A model generated the notes under the pieces. It was not told where the DNA came from, searched no databases, and was given only the letters and a program-made list of their open reading frames with translations. Both the position numbers and the translations under genes were made by a program. 37,153 bases of DNA from Streptomyces sp. WAC 04229 (GTDB lineage: Bacteria; Actinomycetota; Actinomycetes; Streptomycetales; Streptomycetaceae): the NCBI RefSeq assembly GCF_003947455.1, contig NZ_QHJH01000062.1:1-37153 (forward strand), given 5' to 3'. Shown piece after piece: positions 15,609-25,405 of the stretch (positions are counted from its first letter, which is position 1; every line of letters begins with the position of its first letter).

Positions 15609-16289
15609 CTAGAGGTGCTTGCGCAAACCCTTCTCGACCCGGCGGTGCACCCGGTCCAGGAGGTCCGCGACGACCTTGCCGCGCTTGGGACGCGCTTCCA
15701 CATGGCCCAGCACGGCCCAGCCGTCCACGTAGACGACGGGGGCGTCGGGCTCGTCGGAGTCGAGGGTGTGCACCTCGAAATTGCCGAGCACGCCGCCGCC
15801 GGTGCCGCGCAGCGACACGTTCTCCGGGACGCGGACCTCGACACTGCCGAAGACGGAGAAGGCCTTGATCACGACCTGTTGGTACTCGAAGACGGCCTCG
15901 CTCAGGTCTATCTCGACGCTGCCGAAGACCGCGTACGCGTGGATGCGGCGGCTCGCCCGCCAGCGGCCCTTGCGGACGGCGCTGCTGAACACCGCCACCA
16001 CGTTCTCGTCGGGGTCCGGGGGGATGGCGCCGGCCGTGGGCCGGCTGGGGGCCGGAGCGGCGGGCGGCCCGCCGTGGTGCGCGGCGGGCAGGTCGCGCAC
16101 GAAGACGTCCAGCTCACCGACGGTCTTGGCGGCCAGCACGCCCTCGACCCGCTCGGCGTGCTCGTCGGCGGTGAGGCGTCCCTCCGCGAGGGCGTCGCGG
16201 AGCATGTCGGCGACGCGGTCGCGGTCGGCGTCCGAGGCGCGAAGCTCGGAGGTGCGCGGTGCGGGCTGGGCGTGCTTCTGAAGGTCCAC
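15609..16289 (-). CDS. DUF1707 protein with LiaF-like C-terminal domain
   Basis: A 226-residue protein. The DUF1707 block is at residues about 12-65 (SELRASDADRDRVADMLRDA, then EGRLTADEHAERVEGVLAAK). After a Pro-rich linker come repeated AVFSSAVRKG, YAVFGSVEIDLSEA, FSVFGSVEVRVPE and AVLGHVEARP segments, a beta-helix-like domain similar to the LiaF C-terminus (cell-wall-active antibiotics response). No membrane helix is visible. GTG 16289 is chosen because TACGCT ends six bases upstream; upstream in-frame codons lack homology. An envelope-stress role is inferred. Confidence 0.82.
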   Translation of the reverse strand: MDLQKHAQPAPRTSELRASDADRDRVADMLRDALAEGRLTADEHAERVEGVLAAKTVGELDVFVRDLPAAHHGGPPAAPAPSRPTAGAIPPDPDENVVAVFSSAVRKGRWRASRRIHAYAVFGSVEIDLSEAVFEYQQVVIKAFSVFGSVEVRVPENVSLRGTGGGVLGNFEVHTLDSDEPDAPVVYVDGWAVLGHVEARPKRGKVVADLLDRVHRRVEKGLRKHL

Positions 16290-16295
16290 GGCAGC

Positions 16296-16301
16296 AGCGT
16301 A
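16296..16301 (-). promoter_or_regulatory. -10 element of the DUF1707 gene (probably leaderless)
   Basis: TACGCT on the minus strand, then GCTGCC and GTG 16289. No Shine-Dalgarno sequence is present. Confidence 0.45.
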
Positions 16302-16479
16302 CCGAAACGCGATAGATCGCGACCAGACCTGTGGACAACCTTGTCGCACCTTACTGAGCCTTACCTCACAAGCCCGGCGCCGCGCGCAGGTTCTACGCTG
16401 GTTGGCGCTGCCGATGGAGGCCAGCCGTCGTTGCTGAGAGATCCAGCGAAATCCAGCCGCGCGCGATGTCTAGTGAGGA

Positions 16480-18156
<1,677 letters not shown>

Positions 18157-18169
18157 GCGCTCACGAACG

Positions 18170-18199
18170 GGGGCGGTGCCGGAACATCCGCACCGCCCC
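18170..18199 (+). terminator. Hairpin between the two fumarase genes
   Basis: GGGGCGGTGC and GCACCGCCCC form a perfect 10-bp stem with a 10-base loop, 14 bases after the class I stop and 16 bases before the fumC start. It could terminate or attenuate read-through, uncoupling the two isozymes. Confidence 0.55.
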
Positions 18200-18215
18200 G
18201 CACGCTGTACCCGGT

Positions 18216-19601
18216 ATGAGCGACTACCGCATCGAGCACGACTCCATGGGCGAGGTCCGCGTCCCCGCGGACGCCAAGTGGCGGGCGCAGACGCAGCGCG
18301 CCGTCGAGAACTTCCCGGTCTCCGGTCAGCGGATCGAGCGCGCCCACATCGAGGCGCTGGCCCGGATCAAGGGCGCGGCGGCGAAGGTCAACGCCGAACT
18401 GGGGGTCCTGGACAAGGACGTCGCCGCCGCGATCCAGGAGGCGGCCGGCGAGGTCGCCGAGGGCAGGTGGGACGAGCACTTCCCGGTCGACGTGTTCCAG
18501 ACGGGGTCCGGCACCTCGTCCAACATGAACACCAACGAGGTCCTCGCCACCCTGGCCACCGAGCGCCTCGGCCGCGACGTGCACCCCAACGACCACGTCA
18601 ACGCCTCCCAGTCGTCCAACGACGTCTTCCCGTCCTCGATCCACATCGCCGCCACCGCCGCCGTCACCCGCGACCTGATCCCGGCCCTCGACCACCTCGC
18701 GGACGCCCTGGAGCGCAAGGCGGAGGAATTCGCCGACGTGGTGAAGTCCGGGCGTACGCACCTGATGGACGCGACGCCGGTCACGCTGGGCCAGGAGTTC
18801 GGCGGGTACGCGGCGCAGGTGCGGTACGGCGTCGAGCGGCTCAACGCCTCGCTCCCCCGCCTCGCCGAACTGCCGCTGGGCGGCACCGCCGTCGGCACCG
18901 GCATCAACACCCCGCCCGGCTTCTCCGCCGCCGTCATCGAGGAGGTGGCCCGCGCGACCGGGCTGCCGCTGACGGAGGCACGCGACCACTTCGAGGCGCA
19001 GGGCGCCCGGGACGGCATCGTCGAGACGAGCGGCCAGCTGCGGACCATCGGCGTCGGGCTGACGAAGATCGCGAACGACCTGCGGTGGATGGCCTCCGGC
19101 CCGCGGACGGGGCTGGCGGAGATCTCGCTGCCCGACCTCCAGCCCGGCTCGTCCATCATGCCCGGCAAGGTCAACCCGGTGATCCCCGAGGCCGTCCTCA
19201 TGGTCGCCGCCCAGGTCACCGGCAACGACGCGACCGTCGCGGCGGCGGGCGCGGCCGGCAACTTCGAGCTGAACGTCATGCTGCCGGTCATCGCCAAGAA
19301 CGTACTGGAGTCGGTACGGCTGCTCGCCAACGTCTCGCGGCTGCTCGCCGACCGGACCGTGGACGGCGTCACCGCGCACCGGGACCGGGCGCGCGAGTAC
19401 GCGGAGTCCTCGCCCTCCGTGGTCACGCCGCTCAACAAGTACATCGGGTACGAGGAGGCGGCGAAGGTCGCGAAGAAGGCGCTGGTCGAGCGGAAGACGA
19501 TCCGCCAGGTCGTCCTGGAGGGCGGGTACGTCGAGCGCGGCGACCTCACCGGCGAGCAGCTGGACGAGGCGCTGGACGTGCTGCGGATGACCCGTCCGTG
19601 A
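18216..19601 (+). CDS. fumC: Fumarate hydratase class II
   Basis: A 461-residue iron-independent fumarase of the aspartase/fumarase superfamily. Signature segments are FQTGSGTSSNMNTNEV, HPNDHVNASQSSNDVFPSS, GRTHLMDATPVTLGQEFGGY and the catalytic loop GSSIMPGKVNPV (about residue 310). It does the same reaction as the class I enzyme upstream but tolerates oxygen and iron limitation. ATG 18216 opens MSDYRIEHDSMGEV, a normal family start. A 10-bp hairpin separates it from the upstream gene, so it may have its own promoter in that 59-base gap. Confidence 0.97.
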   Translation: MSDYRIEHDSMGEVRVPADAKWRAQTQRAVENFPVSGQRIERAHIEALARIKGAAAKVNAELGVLDKDVAAAIQEAAGEVAEGRWDEHFPVDVFQTGSGTSSNMNTNEVLATLATERLGRDVHPNDHVNASQSSNDVFPSSIHIAATAAVTRDLIPALDHLADALERKAEEFADVVKSGRTHLMDATPVTLGQEFGGYAAQVRYGVERLNASLPRLAELPLGGTAVGTGINTPPGFSAAVIEEVARATGLPLTEARDHFEAQGARDGIVETSGQLRTIGVGLTKIANDLRWMASGPRTGLAEISLPDLQPGSSIMPGKVNPVIPEAVLMVAAQVTGNDATVAAAGAAGNFELNVMLPVIAKNVLESVRLLANVSRLLADRTVDGVTAHRDRAREYAESSPSVVTPLNKYIGYEEAAKVAKKALVERKTIRQVVLEGGYVERGDLTGEQLDEALDVLRMTRP

Positions 19602-19641
19602 CCCCGCCGCCGTGACGACCCGTCCGTGGCCCGGCCGCCGT
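19589..19641. repeat. Tandem duplication over the fumC stop codon
   Basis: Two 25-base copies at 19589-19613 and 19617-19641, differing at two positions, with a period of 28. The first copy holds the last fumC codons and stop. Confidence 0.75.
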
Positions 19642-19693
19642 CGTGCGCGCGGACGCTCTCGCGATCTTCGGCGCGCCGGATGGCCACGGCACC

Positions 19694-19699
19694 TAATAT
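19694..19699 (+). promoter_or_regulatory. -10 element of the DUF402 gene (probably leaderless)
   Basis: TAATAT, a near-consensus -10, ends six bases before ATG 19706. There is no Shine-Dalgarno sequence. Confidence 0.55.
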
Positions 19700-19705
19700 C
19701 TGTGC

Positions 19706-20407
19706 ATGGCAGACGGTGAAGCGGTGAGCGAGGCCACGGAGGCGGGCGGTGCGGCGGCCCCGGAGTTCTGGGAGCCCGGGAGTCACATCCTGTGGCGGTA
19801 CCGGGAGAACGGCGGCCCGCGCCTCCACATCGCGCGCCCCGTCACCGTCGTACGGGACGACGCCGACCTGCTCGCGGTGTGGCTGGCGCCCGGCACCGAG
19901 TGCGTGAGGCCGGTGCTCGCCGACGGTACGCCCGTGCACCTGGAGCCGCTGGCCTCGCGCTACACCAAGCCGCGCACCGTGCAGCGCGACCGGTGGTTCG
20001 GCACCGGCGTGCTGAAGCTGGCGCGGCCCGGCGAGCCCTGGTCGGTGTGGCTGTTCTGGGATCCGGGCTGGCGGTTCAAGAACTGGTACGTGAACCTGGA
20101 GGAGCCGCTGGCCCGTTGGGAGGGCGGTGTCGACTCCGAGGACCACTTCCTGGACATCTCCGTCCACCCGGACCGCACCTGGTACTGGCGGGACGAGGAC
20201 GAGTTCGCGCAGGCCCTGCGGGACCGGCTGATGGACGCCGGGCAGGCCGAGCGGGTGCGGGCGGCGGGCCGGGCCGCGGTCGCGGGGATCCGCGCCTGGG
20301 GCTCGCCGTTCACCGACGGCTGGGAGGACTGGCGCCCCGATCCGGCGTGGGCGGTACCGTCGCTGCCGGGGGACTGGGATCGCACGCCCGCGCACGTGTC
20401 CTCATGA
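19706..20407 (+). CDS. DUF402 protein
   Basis: A 233-residue cytoplasmic protein. The DUF402 core is visible in WRYRENGGPRLHIARPVTVV, then WLFWDPGWRFKNWYVNLEEP and DHFLDISVHPDRTWYWRDEDEFAQAL. Some DUF402 proteins are nucleoside di/triphosphate phosphatases (Ntdp family), and the conserved W-Y-x-N-L and D-x-x-L-D pattern is present here, so phosphatase activity is plausible but unproven. ATG 19706 is close behind a -10-like TAATAT. Confidence 0.82.
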   Translation: MADGEAVSEATEAGGAAAPEFWEPGSHILWRYRENGGPRLHIARPVTVVRDDADLLAVWLAPGTECVRPVLADGTPVHLEPLASRYTKPRTVQRDRWFGTGVLKLARPGEPWSVWLFWDPGWRFKNWYVNLEEPLARWEGGVDSEDHFLDISVHPDRTWYWRDEDEFAQALRDRLMDAGQAERVRAAGRAAVAGIRAWGSPFTDGWEDWRPDPAWAVPSLPGDWDRTPAHVSS

Positions 20408-20412
20408 GACCC

Positions 20413-20443
20413 TTGAAGTGCCCCCGGGCAAGAAACGTAGGAT
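20413..20443 (+). promoter_or_regulatory. Possible promoter upstream of the SpoIIE-type phosphatase
   Basis: TTGAAG at 20413-20418, a 19-base spacer, then TAGGAT at 20438-20443. The rest of the gap up to the phosphatase start holds the short ORF described next. Confidence 0.4.
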
Positions 20444-20526
20444 CGTCCTCCGCAAGGGAGCGCGGCAACGGCAACCGGCGGAGCGTGCGCTGTGCTTGAC
20501 CGATCGTCACCGAGGGGCGGCAGGAC

Positions 20527-20709
20527 GTGAGCGAGGGGTACGAGGGCAACACGGAGACGGGCCGCCGACGGCCCGCCGGTGACACGGCAACAGCCTCTGA
20601 CCACGCGGGAACCCCGTTCCTCGGGCACGTATTCCGGGTATCGGGTTTTCTGCGGGACGAACTGCACGCGCCGCGCGCAGTCCCGGACGGATGGATTCGA
20701 CACGCGTGA
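20527..20709 (+). CDS. Uncertain 60-codon ORF overlapping the phosphatase start
   Basis: GTG 20527 follows a GGGGCGG/GGCAGG-rich stretch and opens MSEGYEGNTETGRRRP. Its TGA (20707-20709) overlaps the GTG at 20706, which could start the SpoIIE-type gene, in the classic GTGA coupling arrangement. However, only about 75% of its codons end in G or C, lower than neighbouring genes, and I recognise no family. It may be a coupling leader ORF or chance. Confidence 0.25.
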   Translation: MSEGYEGNTETGRRRPAGDTATASDHAGTPFLGHVFRVSGFLRDELHAPRAVPDGWIRHA

Positions 20710-22784
20710 CGGAGCACCCGACCTCCTTCGACCGCCCGATGACGGGCGCCGACCCCACGGATCCCCGCGGGGCGCTCATGCGTACCCCCGTGGAGCCGCG
20801 CGCCTCCGGGTCCGCGTTACCGGCACAGGGACGCGCGGGAGAGACGCCGCCCACCGCGGGCGCCGACTCGCCCGGCGCCTACGAGCACGCCCAGCCCGGC
20901 GCAGAGCAGGCCGCCGAACCCGACACGCACCGCCCGCGGCCCGCGGCCGAGGGCGTCCCGGTGCAGCCGGGCGGCGTGCCGTCCACGCCCGCGGCACCGC
21001 CCGGCACGGACCGCCGGACCGCGCCGGAGCCGGAGCGGCGGACCGGGCAGCCCACCGCGCCCGGGCAGCCCACGCCGATGCGGCGGGACGGGGACCGGCT
21101 GCGGTTCGTGGGAGCCGCGACCCGGCGGATCGCCCGGGGCATGGACCTGGACGAGATCGTGATGGGTCTGTGCCGGGCCACCGTTCCGACGTTCGCCGAC
21201 GCGATCCTCGTCTACCTGCGCGAGCCGCTGCCGGTCGGCGACGAGCGCCCCACCGGCCCGCTGGTGCTGCGGCTGCGGCGCACCGACCGGATACCGGCCG
21301 AGCGGGACACCGAGGGCGGCTTCGTCCCGGCCGCCCAGCCGGAGCCCTCCGAGCTGGAGGCGGTCGGCTCCGAGCTGTGCGAGGTGCGGCCGGGCAGCGC
21401 GCTCGCCGAGGTGCTGCGCGGGGTCCGCCCGGTCTTCACGGACACCCCGGCCGCCCGTGCCGCGCTGCCGGAACTGCTCGGCGAAGGAGTCGAGTTCGCC
21501 GTGCCCGACGGCCGCCGGGCGATCCTCGCGCCGCTGCGCGGCCGGCGCCGGGTGATCGGCGCCGCCCTGTTCCTGCGCGGCCCGGAGCGCGTCGCCTTCG
21601 AGGCCGACGACCTGCTGGTCGCCGCGCAGCTCGCCACGCACAGCGCCCTCGGCATCGACAAGGCGGTGCTGTACGGGCGTGAGGCGTACATCGCCGACGA
21701 GCTGCAGCGCACGATGCTCCCGGAGAACCTGCCGCGCTGCACCGGCGTACGGCTGGCCTCCCGCTACCTCCCGGCCGCCGAGACCGCGCGGGTCGGCGGC
21801 GACTGGTACGACGCCATCCCGCTGCCCGGCAGCCGGGTCGCGCTGGTCGTCGGGGACGTGATGGGCCACTCCATGACGTCGGCGGCCATCATGGGCCAGC
21901 TGCGGACCACCGCGCAGACCCTGGCCGGGCTCGACCTGCCTCCGCAGGAGGTGCTGCACCACCTGGACGAGCAGGCCCAGCGCCTGGGCACCGACCGCAT
22001 GGCGACCTGCCTCTACGCGGTGTACGACCCGGTGTCGCACCGCATCACCGTCGCCAACGCCGGCCATCCGCCGCCCGTACTCCTGCACCTGGGCGGCCAC
22101 GCCGAGGTGCTGCGGGTGCCGGCGGGCGCCCCGATCGGCGTGGGCGGCGTGGACTTCGAGGCCGTGGAGCTGGACGCCCCCGCCGGCGCGACCCTGCTCC
22201 TGTACACGGACGGGCTGGTCGAGTCCCGGCTGCGGGACGTGTGGACCGGCATAGAGCAGCTGCGGGAGCGCCTCGCGGCGACCGCACAGCTCACCGGCCC
22301 GGACCATCCGCCGCCGCTGGAAGCCCTGTGCGACGAGGTCCTCGACATGCTCGGCCCCGGCGACCGGGACGACGACATCGCGCTGCTCGCCGCCCGGTTC
22401 GACGGCATCGCGCCCAGCGACGTGGCGTACTGGTTCCTGGATCCGGAGGACGCGGCACCCGGCCGGGCCCGTCGGCTGGCCAGGCGCGCACTGGCCCGCT
22501 GGGGCATGGAGGACCTCACGGACGCCGTGGAGCTGCTCGTCAGCGAGGTGGTGACCAACGCCGTGCGGTACGCCTCCCGGCCGGTCACCCTGCGGCTGCT
22601 GCGCACGGACGTGCTGCGCTGCGAGGTCGGCGACGACGTGCCCCAGCTGCCCCGGCTGCGGCAGGCGCGCGCCACCGACGAGGGCGGGCGCGGGCTGTAC
22701 CTGGTGAACCGGCTGGCCCGGCGCTGGGGCGCGACCCGGCTGAGCACGGGCAAGGTGGTCTGGTTCGAGCTGAACCGCGGCTGA
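20706..22784 (+). CDS. GAF-SpoIIE-HATPase phosphatase/anti-sigma-type regulator
   Basis: About 692 residues. The first 125 are Pro/Ala-rich and disordered. A GAF sensor follows (about 135-325, including VPTFADAILVYLRE and FEADDLLVAAQLATHSALGI). Next is a PP2C/SpoIIE serine phosphatase (RVGGDWYDAIPL, VVGDVMGHSM, LLYTDGLVE, DDDIALLAARF carry the metal aspartates). Last is an RsbW-like HATPase (LLVSEVVTNAVRYA N-box, DEGGRGLYLVNRLARRWG G-box). Such proteins control anti-anti-sigma switches in streptomycetes. Possible starts are ATG 20691, GTG 20706 and ATG 20739; 20706 is picked for its GTGA overlap with the preceding short ORF. Confidence 0.88.
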   Translation: MTEHPTSFDRPMTGADPTDPRGALMRTPVEPRASGSALPAQGRAGETPPTAGADSPGAYEHAQPGAEQAAEPDTHRPRPAAEGVPVQPGGVPSTPAAPPGTDRRTAPEPERRTGQPTAPGQPTPMRRDGDRLRFVGAATRRIARGMDLDEIVMGLCRATVPTFADAILVYLREPLPVGDERPTGPLVLRLRRTDRIPAERDTEGGFVPAAQPEPSELEAVGSELCEVRPGSALAEVLRGVRPVFTDTPAARAALPELLGEGVEFAVPDGRRAILAPLRGRRRVIGAALFLRGPERVAFEADDLLVAAQLATHSALGIDKAVLYGREAYIADELQRTMLPENLPRCTGVRLASRYLPAAETARVGGDWYDAIPLPGSRVALVVGDVMGHSMTSAAIMGQLRTTAQTLAGLDLPPQEVLHHLDEQAQRLGTDRMATCLYAVYDPVSHRITVANAGHPPPVLLHLGGHAEVLRVPAGAPIGVGGVDFEAVELDAPAGATLLLYTDGLVESRLRDVWTGIEQLRERLAATAQLTGPDHPPPLEALCDEVLDMLGPGDRDDDIALLAARFDGIAPSDVAYWFLDPEDAAPGRARRLARRALARWGMEDLTDAVELLVSEVVTNAVRYASRPVTLRLLRTDVLRCEVGDDVPQLPRLRQARATDEGGRGLYLVNRLARRWGATRLSTGKVVWFELNRG

Positions 22785-22789
22785 GACGT

Positions 22790-22831
22790 ACGCGAAGGGG
22801 CGCCCGGTGAGCACCGGGCGCCCCTTCGCGT
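22790..22831. terminator. 20-bp perfect bidirectional terminator
   Basis: Arms 22790-22809 and 22812-22831 are exact reverse complements. It lies between the convergent phosphatase and penicillin-binding protein genes. Confidence 0.85.
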
Positions 22832-22854
22832 GCCTCCGCACCTGCCGCCGGTTC

Positions 22855-25206
22855 CTACTCCCGGTCCCGGTCGGGGAGGAGCGGGTTCTCCGGCTCCGTC
22901 GTCCCGCCGCCGCCCGTGGGCGGTTCGGTGGACGGGCTGTTCGACGGCGACTGCGACGGTGACTGGGAGGGTGCCTCGGTCGTCGGCTCCTCGGTCGACG
23001 GCTCCTCGGTCGTCGGCTCCTGGGAGGGCGACTCCTCCTGGGTCTCCTCCTGCGTCGGCGACTGGCTCGGCGACTGGCTGACCGACGGCGAGGTGCTCGG
23101 CTTCACCGCGGCGCCCTGCTTGGTGTCCAGGTCGAACTTGGTGACCTCGTCCATGACGCCGAAGGTGTACGCCGCCCAGATCTCCGCGGGGAAGCCGCCG
23201 CCGTTGACGCGGTAGTCGACGCCGCCGGCCTTGTACATCGGGACCTGGGCGTGGCTCTTGGGGTCCTCGCCGAAGAGGCCGACCGAGGTGACCAGGCCGG
23301 GGGTGAAGCCGGTGAACCAGGCCGACTTGTTGTCGTCGGACGTACCGGTCTTGCCGGCCACCTGCTGGCCGTCGCGCAGCGGGTTCTCCCGTACGGACTT
23401 CTTGGCCGTACCGTCGTCGACCACGCCGGTGAGCACGGATGTCACCGTGTCGGCGGCCTGCTCGCTGATCACCTGCTCGCCGATGGCCTCGGGTATCTCG
23501 ATGGTGCGGTCCTTGTGCTCGACCGACTTGACGATCTGCGGGGTGACCTTCTTGCCGTGGTTGTCGAGGGTGGCGTAGACGCCGGCCATCTCCAGGGGGC
23601 TCGCCCCCATACTGCCCAGGGTCTGGGCGGGCACGGCCTGCTCGCCCTCGGTGTCCATGCCGAGTTCGGCCGCGACCTTCATCACCTCCGTCATGCCCAC
23701 GTCGATGCCCATCTGGGCGAAGACGGAGTTGACGGACTTGTTCATCGCCTCCTGGACGTCGATGTCGCCGTAGTCGACGTCGTCCTCGTTGGGGGGCGCG
23801 AAGCCGACCTTCTGGTCGCCGTCCATCACGGGGCGCTTGCTCGTGCCGTCGTACATCGTGTTGGCGGTGATCGGCACGCCGTCCTGGGTCTCGGCGTCCT
23901 GGTCGACGGCGGCGGCGAGGATCACCGGCTTGAAGGTGGAGGCGGGCTGGTAGTCGTCGCGGGTGGCGTTGTTCGTGTAGTGCTTCACGTAGTCCACGCC
24001 GCCGTACATCGCCAGGACCCCGCCCGTCTTCGGGTCGACGGACGCGGCGCCGGCCTGGACGTCGGCGTCGACGTCGCGCTTCTTCGGGTCGAGCTTGCTG
24101 GTGAGCTCGGCCTTGACCGACTTCTCCAGCGCGGCCTGCTTCTTCTTGTCGATGTTGAGGGTGACCGTGTAACCGCCGAGGTCCACCAGGGCCTTGGCCT
24201 GTTCCATGTCCTCGGCGGCGCCCTGGGCGACGAGCTGCTTCTTGAGCGTGTAGTTGGCCGCGTCCACCAGATAGCCGGTCTGGCCCTCCATCCCGGCGGC
24301 GGCCTTGGGCTCCTCGGGCACCGGGAACTTCATGCCCCGGCGCTCGCTCGCGCCCAGCCACTTCTGCTCGACCATGTTGTCCAGCACGTAGTTCCAGCGG
24401 TCCTGGGCGAGCTTCTTGCCGGTCTCGCTGGCGATCGCCCAGTCGTACTGGTTCGGGGCCTGGAGCAGCGCGGAGAGGTACGCGCCCTGTTCGACCGTCA
24501 GGTCCTCGGCGTCGACGCGGTAGTACGCCTGGGCGGCGGCCTGGATGCCGTAGGCGCCGCGGCCGTAGTAGCTGGTGTTCATGTAGCCGGCGAGGATGTA
24601 GTCCTTGGACTTCTCCCGGTCCAGCTTCAGGGAGATGACCAGCTCCTTGAGCTTGCGGGAGACGGTCTGCTCCTGGGACAGGTAGTAGTTCTTGACGTAC
24701 TGCTGGGTGATCGTCGAGCCGCCCTGCGCGCCCTTGCCGGAGAGCGTGTTGAGCACGCCGCGCGTGGTCCCCTTGAGGTCGACGCCCGCGTCGTCGTAGA
24801 AGGTCTTGTTCTCGGCGGCGACGAAGCTGCGCTGGACGTCCTTGGGCACCTTGGCCAGGTCCACGATCTCGCGGTTGCGCTCGCCCGTGCGGGCCATGAC
24901 GCTGCCGTCGCTGTACTTGTAGACGTTGCTCTGGAGATCGGCCTCGGGGTTGCCCTCGGGGATGTCGATCACCATGTACAGCACGATGAAGGCGCCCATG
25001 CCGAGCAGGCAGAGGCCGAAGAACGTGCCGACGATCTTCTTCCAGGTGAACAGGCGGCGTATGCCGCTCTTCCCGCCCGCGCCCGACGAACGGCGGTCTT
25101 TGGGCGCCGCGCGGCGGCCACCGCGCTGTCGCGCTTTTCTCTCTTCCGCTCGTCCCATGGGTCCGATCCGCTCCGCTTCGGTCATCCGTGTGCACGTCTC
25201 GCTCAC
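22855..25206 (-). CDS. Class A penicillin-binding protein (bifunctional)
   Basis: A 783-residue membrane enzyme that polymerises and crosslinks peptidoglycan. A basic cytoplasmic N-terminus precedes one transmembrane helix (about 57-79). The GT51 glycosyltransferase has AENKTFYDDAGVD (E132) and GGSTITQQYVKN. The transpeptidase has STFK (S423), SVN (491-493) and KTGT (619-622). The last 110 residues are a Ser/Thr/Glu/Pro-rich extracellular tail with repeats. GTG 25206, ATG 25185 and ATG 25158 (MGRAEERK) are all possible starts; none has a strong Shine-Dalgarno. A -10-like TAGCTT lies at 25247-25242. It is divergent from the SPFH gene. Confidence 0.93.
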   Translation of the reverse strand: MSETCTRMTEAERIGPMGRAEERKARQRGGRRAAPKDRRSSGAGGKSGIRRLFTWKKIVGTFFGLCLLGMGAFIVLYMVIDIPEGNPEADLQSNVYKYSDGSVMARTGERNREIVDLAKVPKDVQRSFVAAENKTFYDDAGVDLKGTTRGVLNTLSGKGAQGGSTITQQYVKNYYLSQEQTVSRKLKELVISLKLDREKSKDYILAGYMNTSYYGRGAYGIQAAAQAYYRVDAEDLTVEQGAYLSALLQAPNQYDWAIASETGKKLAQDRWNYVLDNMVEQKWLGASERRGMKFPVPEEPKAAAGMEGQTGYLVDAANYTLKKQLVAQGAAEDMEQAKALVDLGGYTVTLNIDKKKQAALEKSVKAELTSKLDPKKRDVDADVQAGAASVDPKTGGVLAMYGGVDYVKHYTNNATRDDYQPASTFKPVILAAAVDQDAETQDGVPITANTMYDGTSKRPVMDGDQKVGFAPPNEDDVDYGDIDVQEAMNKSVNSVFAQMGIDVGMTEVMKVAAELGMDTEGEQAVPAQTLGSMGASPLEMAGVYATLDNHGKKVTPQIVKSVEHKDRTIEIPEAIGEQVISEQAADTVTSVLTGVVDDGTAKKSVRENPLRDGQQVAGKTGTSDDNKSAWFTGFTPGLVTSVGLFGEDPKSHAQVPMYKAGGVDYRVNGGGFPAEIWAAYTFGVMDEVTKFDLDTKQGAAVKPSTSPSVSQSPSQSPTQEETQEESPSQEPTTEEPSTEEPTTEAPSQSPSQSPSNSPSTEPPTGGGGTTEPENPLLPDRDRE
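22976..23020 (-). repeat. Three 15-bp tandem repeats in the PBP tail
   Basis: Three in-frame 15-base units, the middle one differing by one base, encode EPTTE/EPSTE-type pentapeptides in the low-complexity extracellular tail. Such repeats are prone to copy-number change. Confidence 0.8.
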
Positions 25207-25346
25207 GCGTCACACAGGTTCGTCGCTCAGGTCAGCTCAGAAAGCTAACACCGGGAGATATGACAAACGGCTACTGATCCGGCCTTGTACGGACGTGAGA
25301 ATCAGCACCCGTTCCCCAGGAACCGACGTACGAGGGTGGTCGAAGG

Positions 25347-25376
25347 TTGCCGTTCTCGGGTAAAGTGATATCACTT
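25347..25376 (+). promoter_or_regulatory. Promoter with 14-bp operator for the SPFH-RHH pair
   Basis: AAGTGATATCACTT at 25363-25376 is a perfect palindrome, strikingly AT-rich for this genome. A -35-like TTGCCG at 25347-25352 and TATCAC at 25369-25374 (16-base spacer) put the palindrome over the -10. Ribbon-helix-helix proteins bind such palindromes, and one is encoded by the second gene of this unit, so autorepression is likely. Confidence 0.6.
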
Positions 25377-25405
25377 AGTAAGCTCAGAGATAAGGGGGAC
25401 CACCT

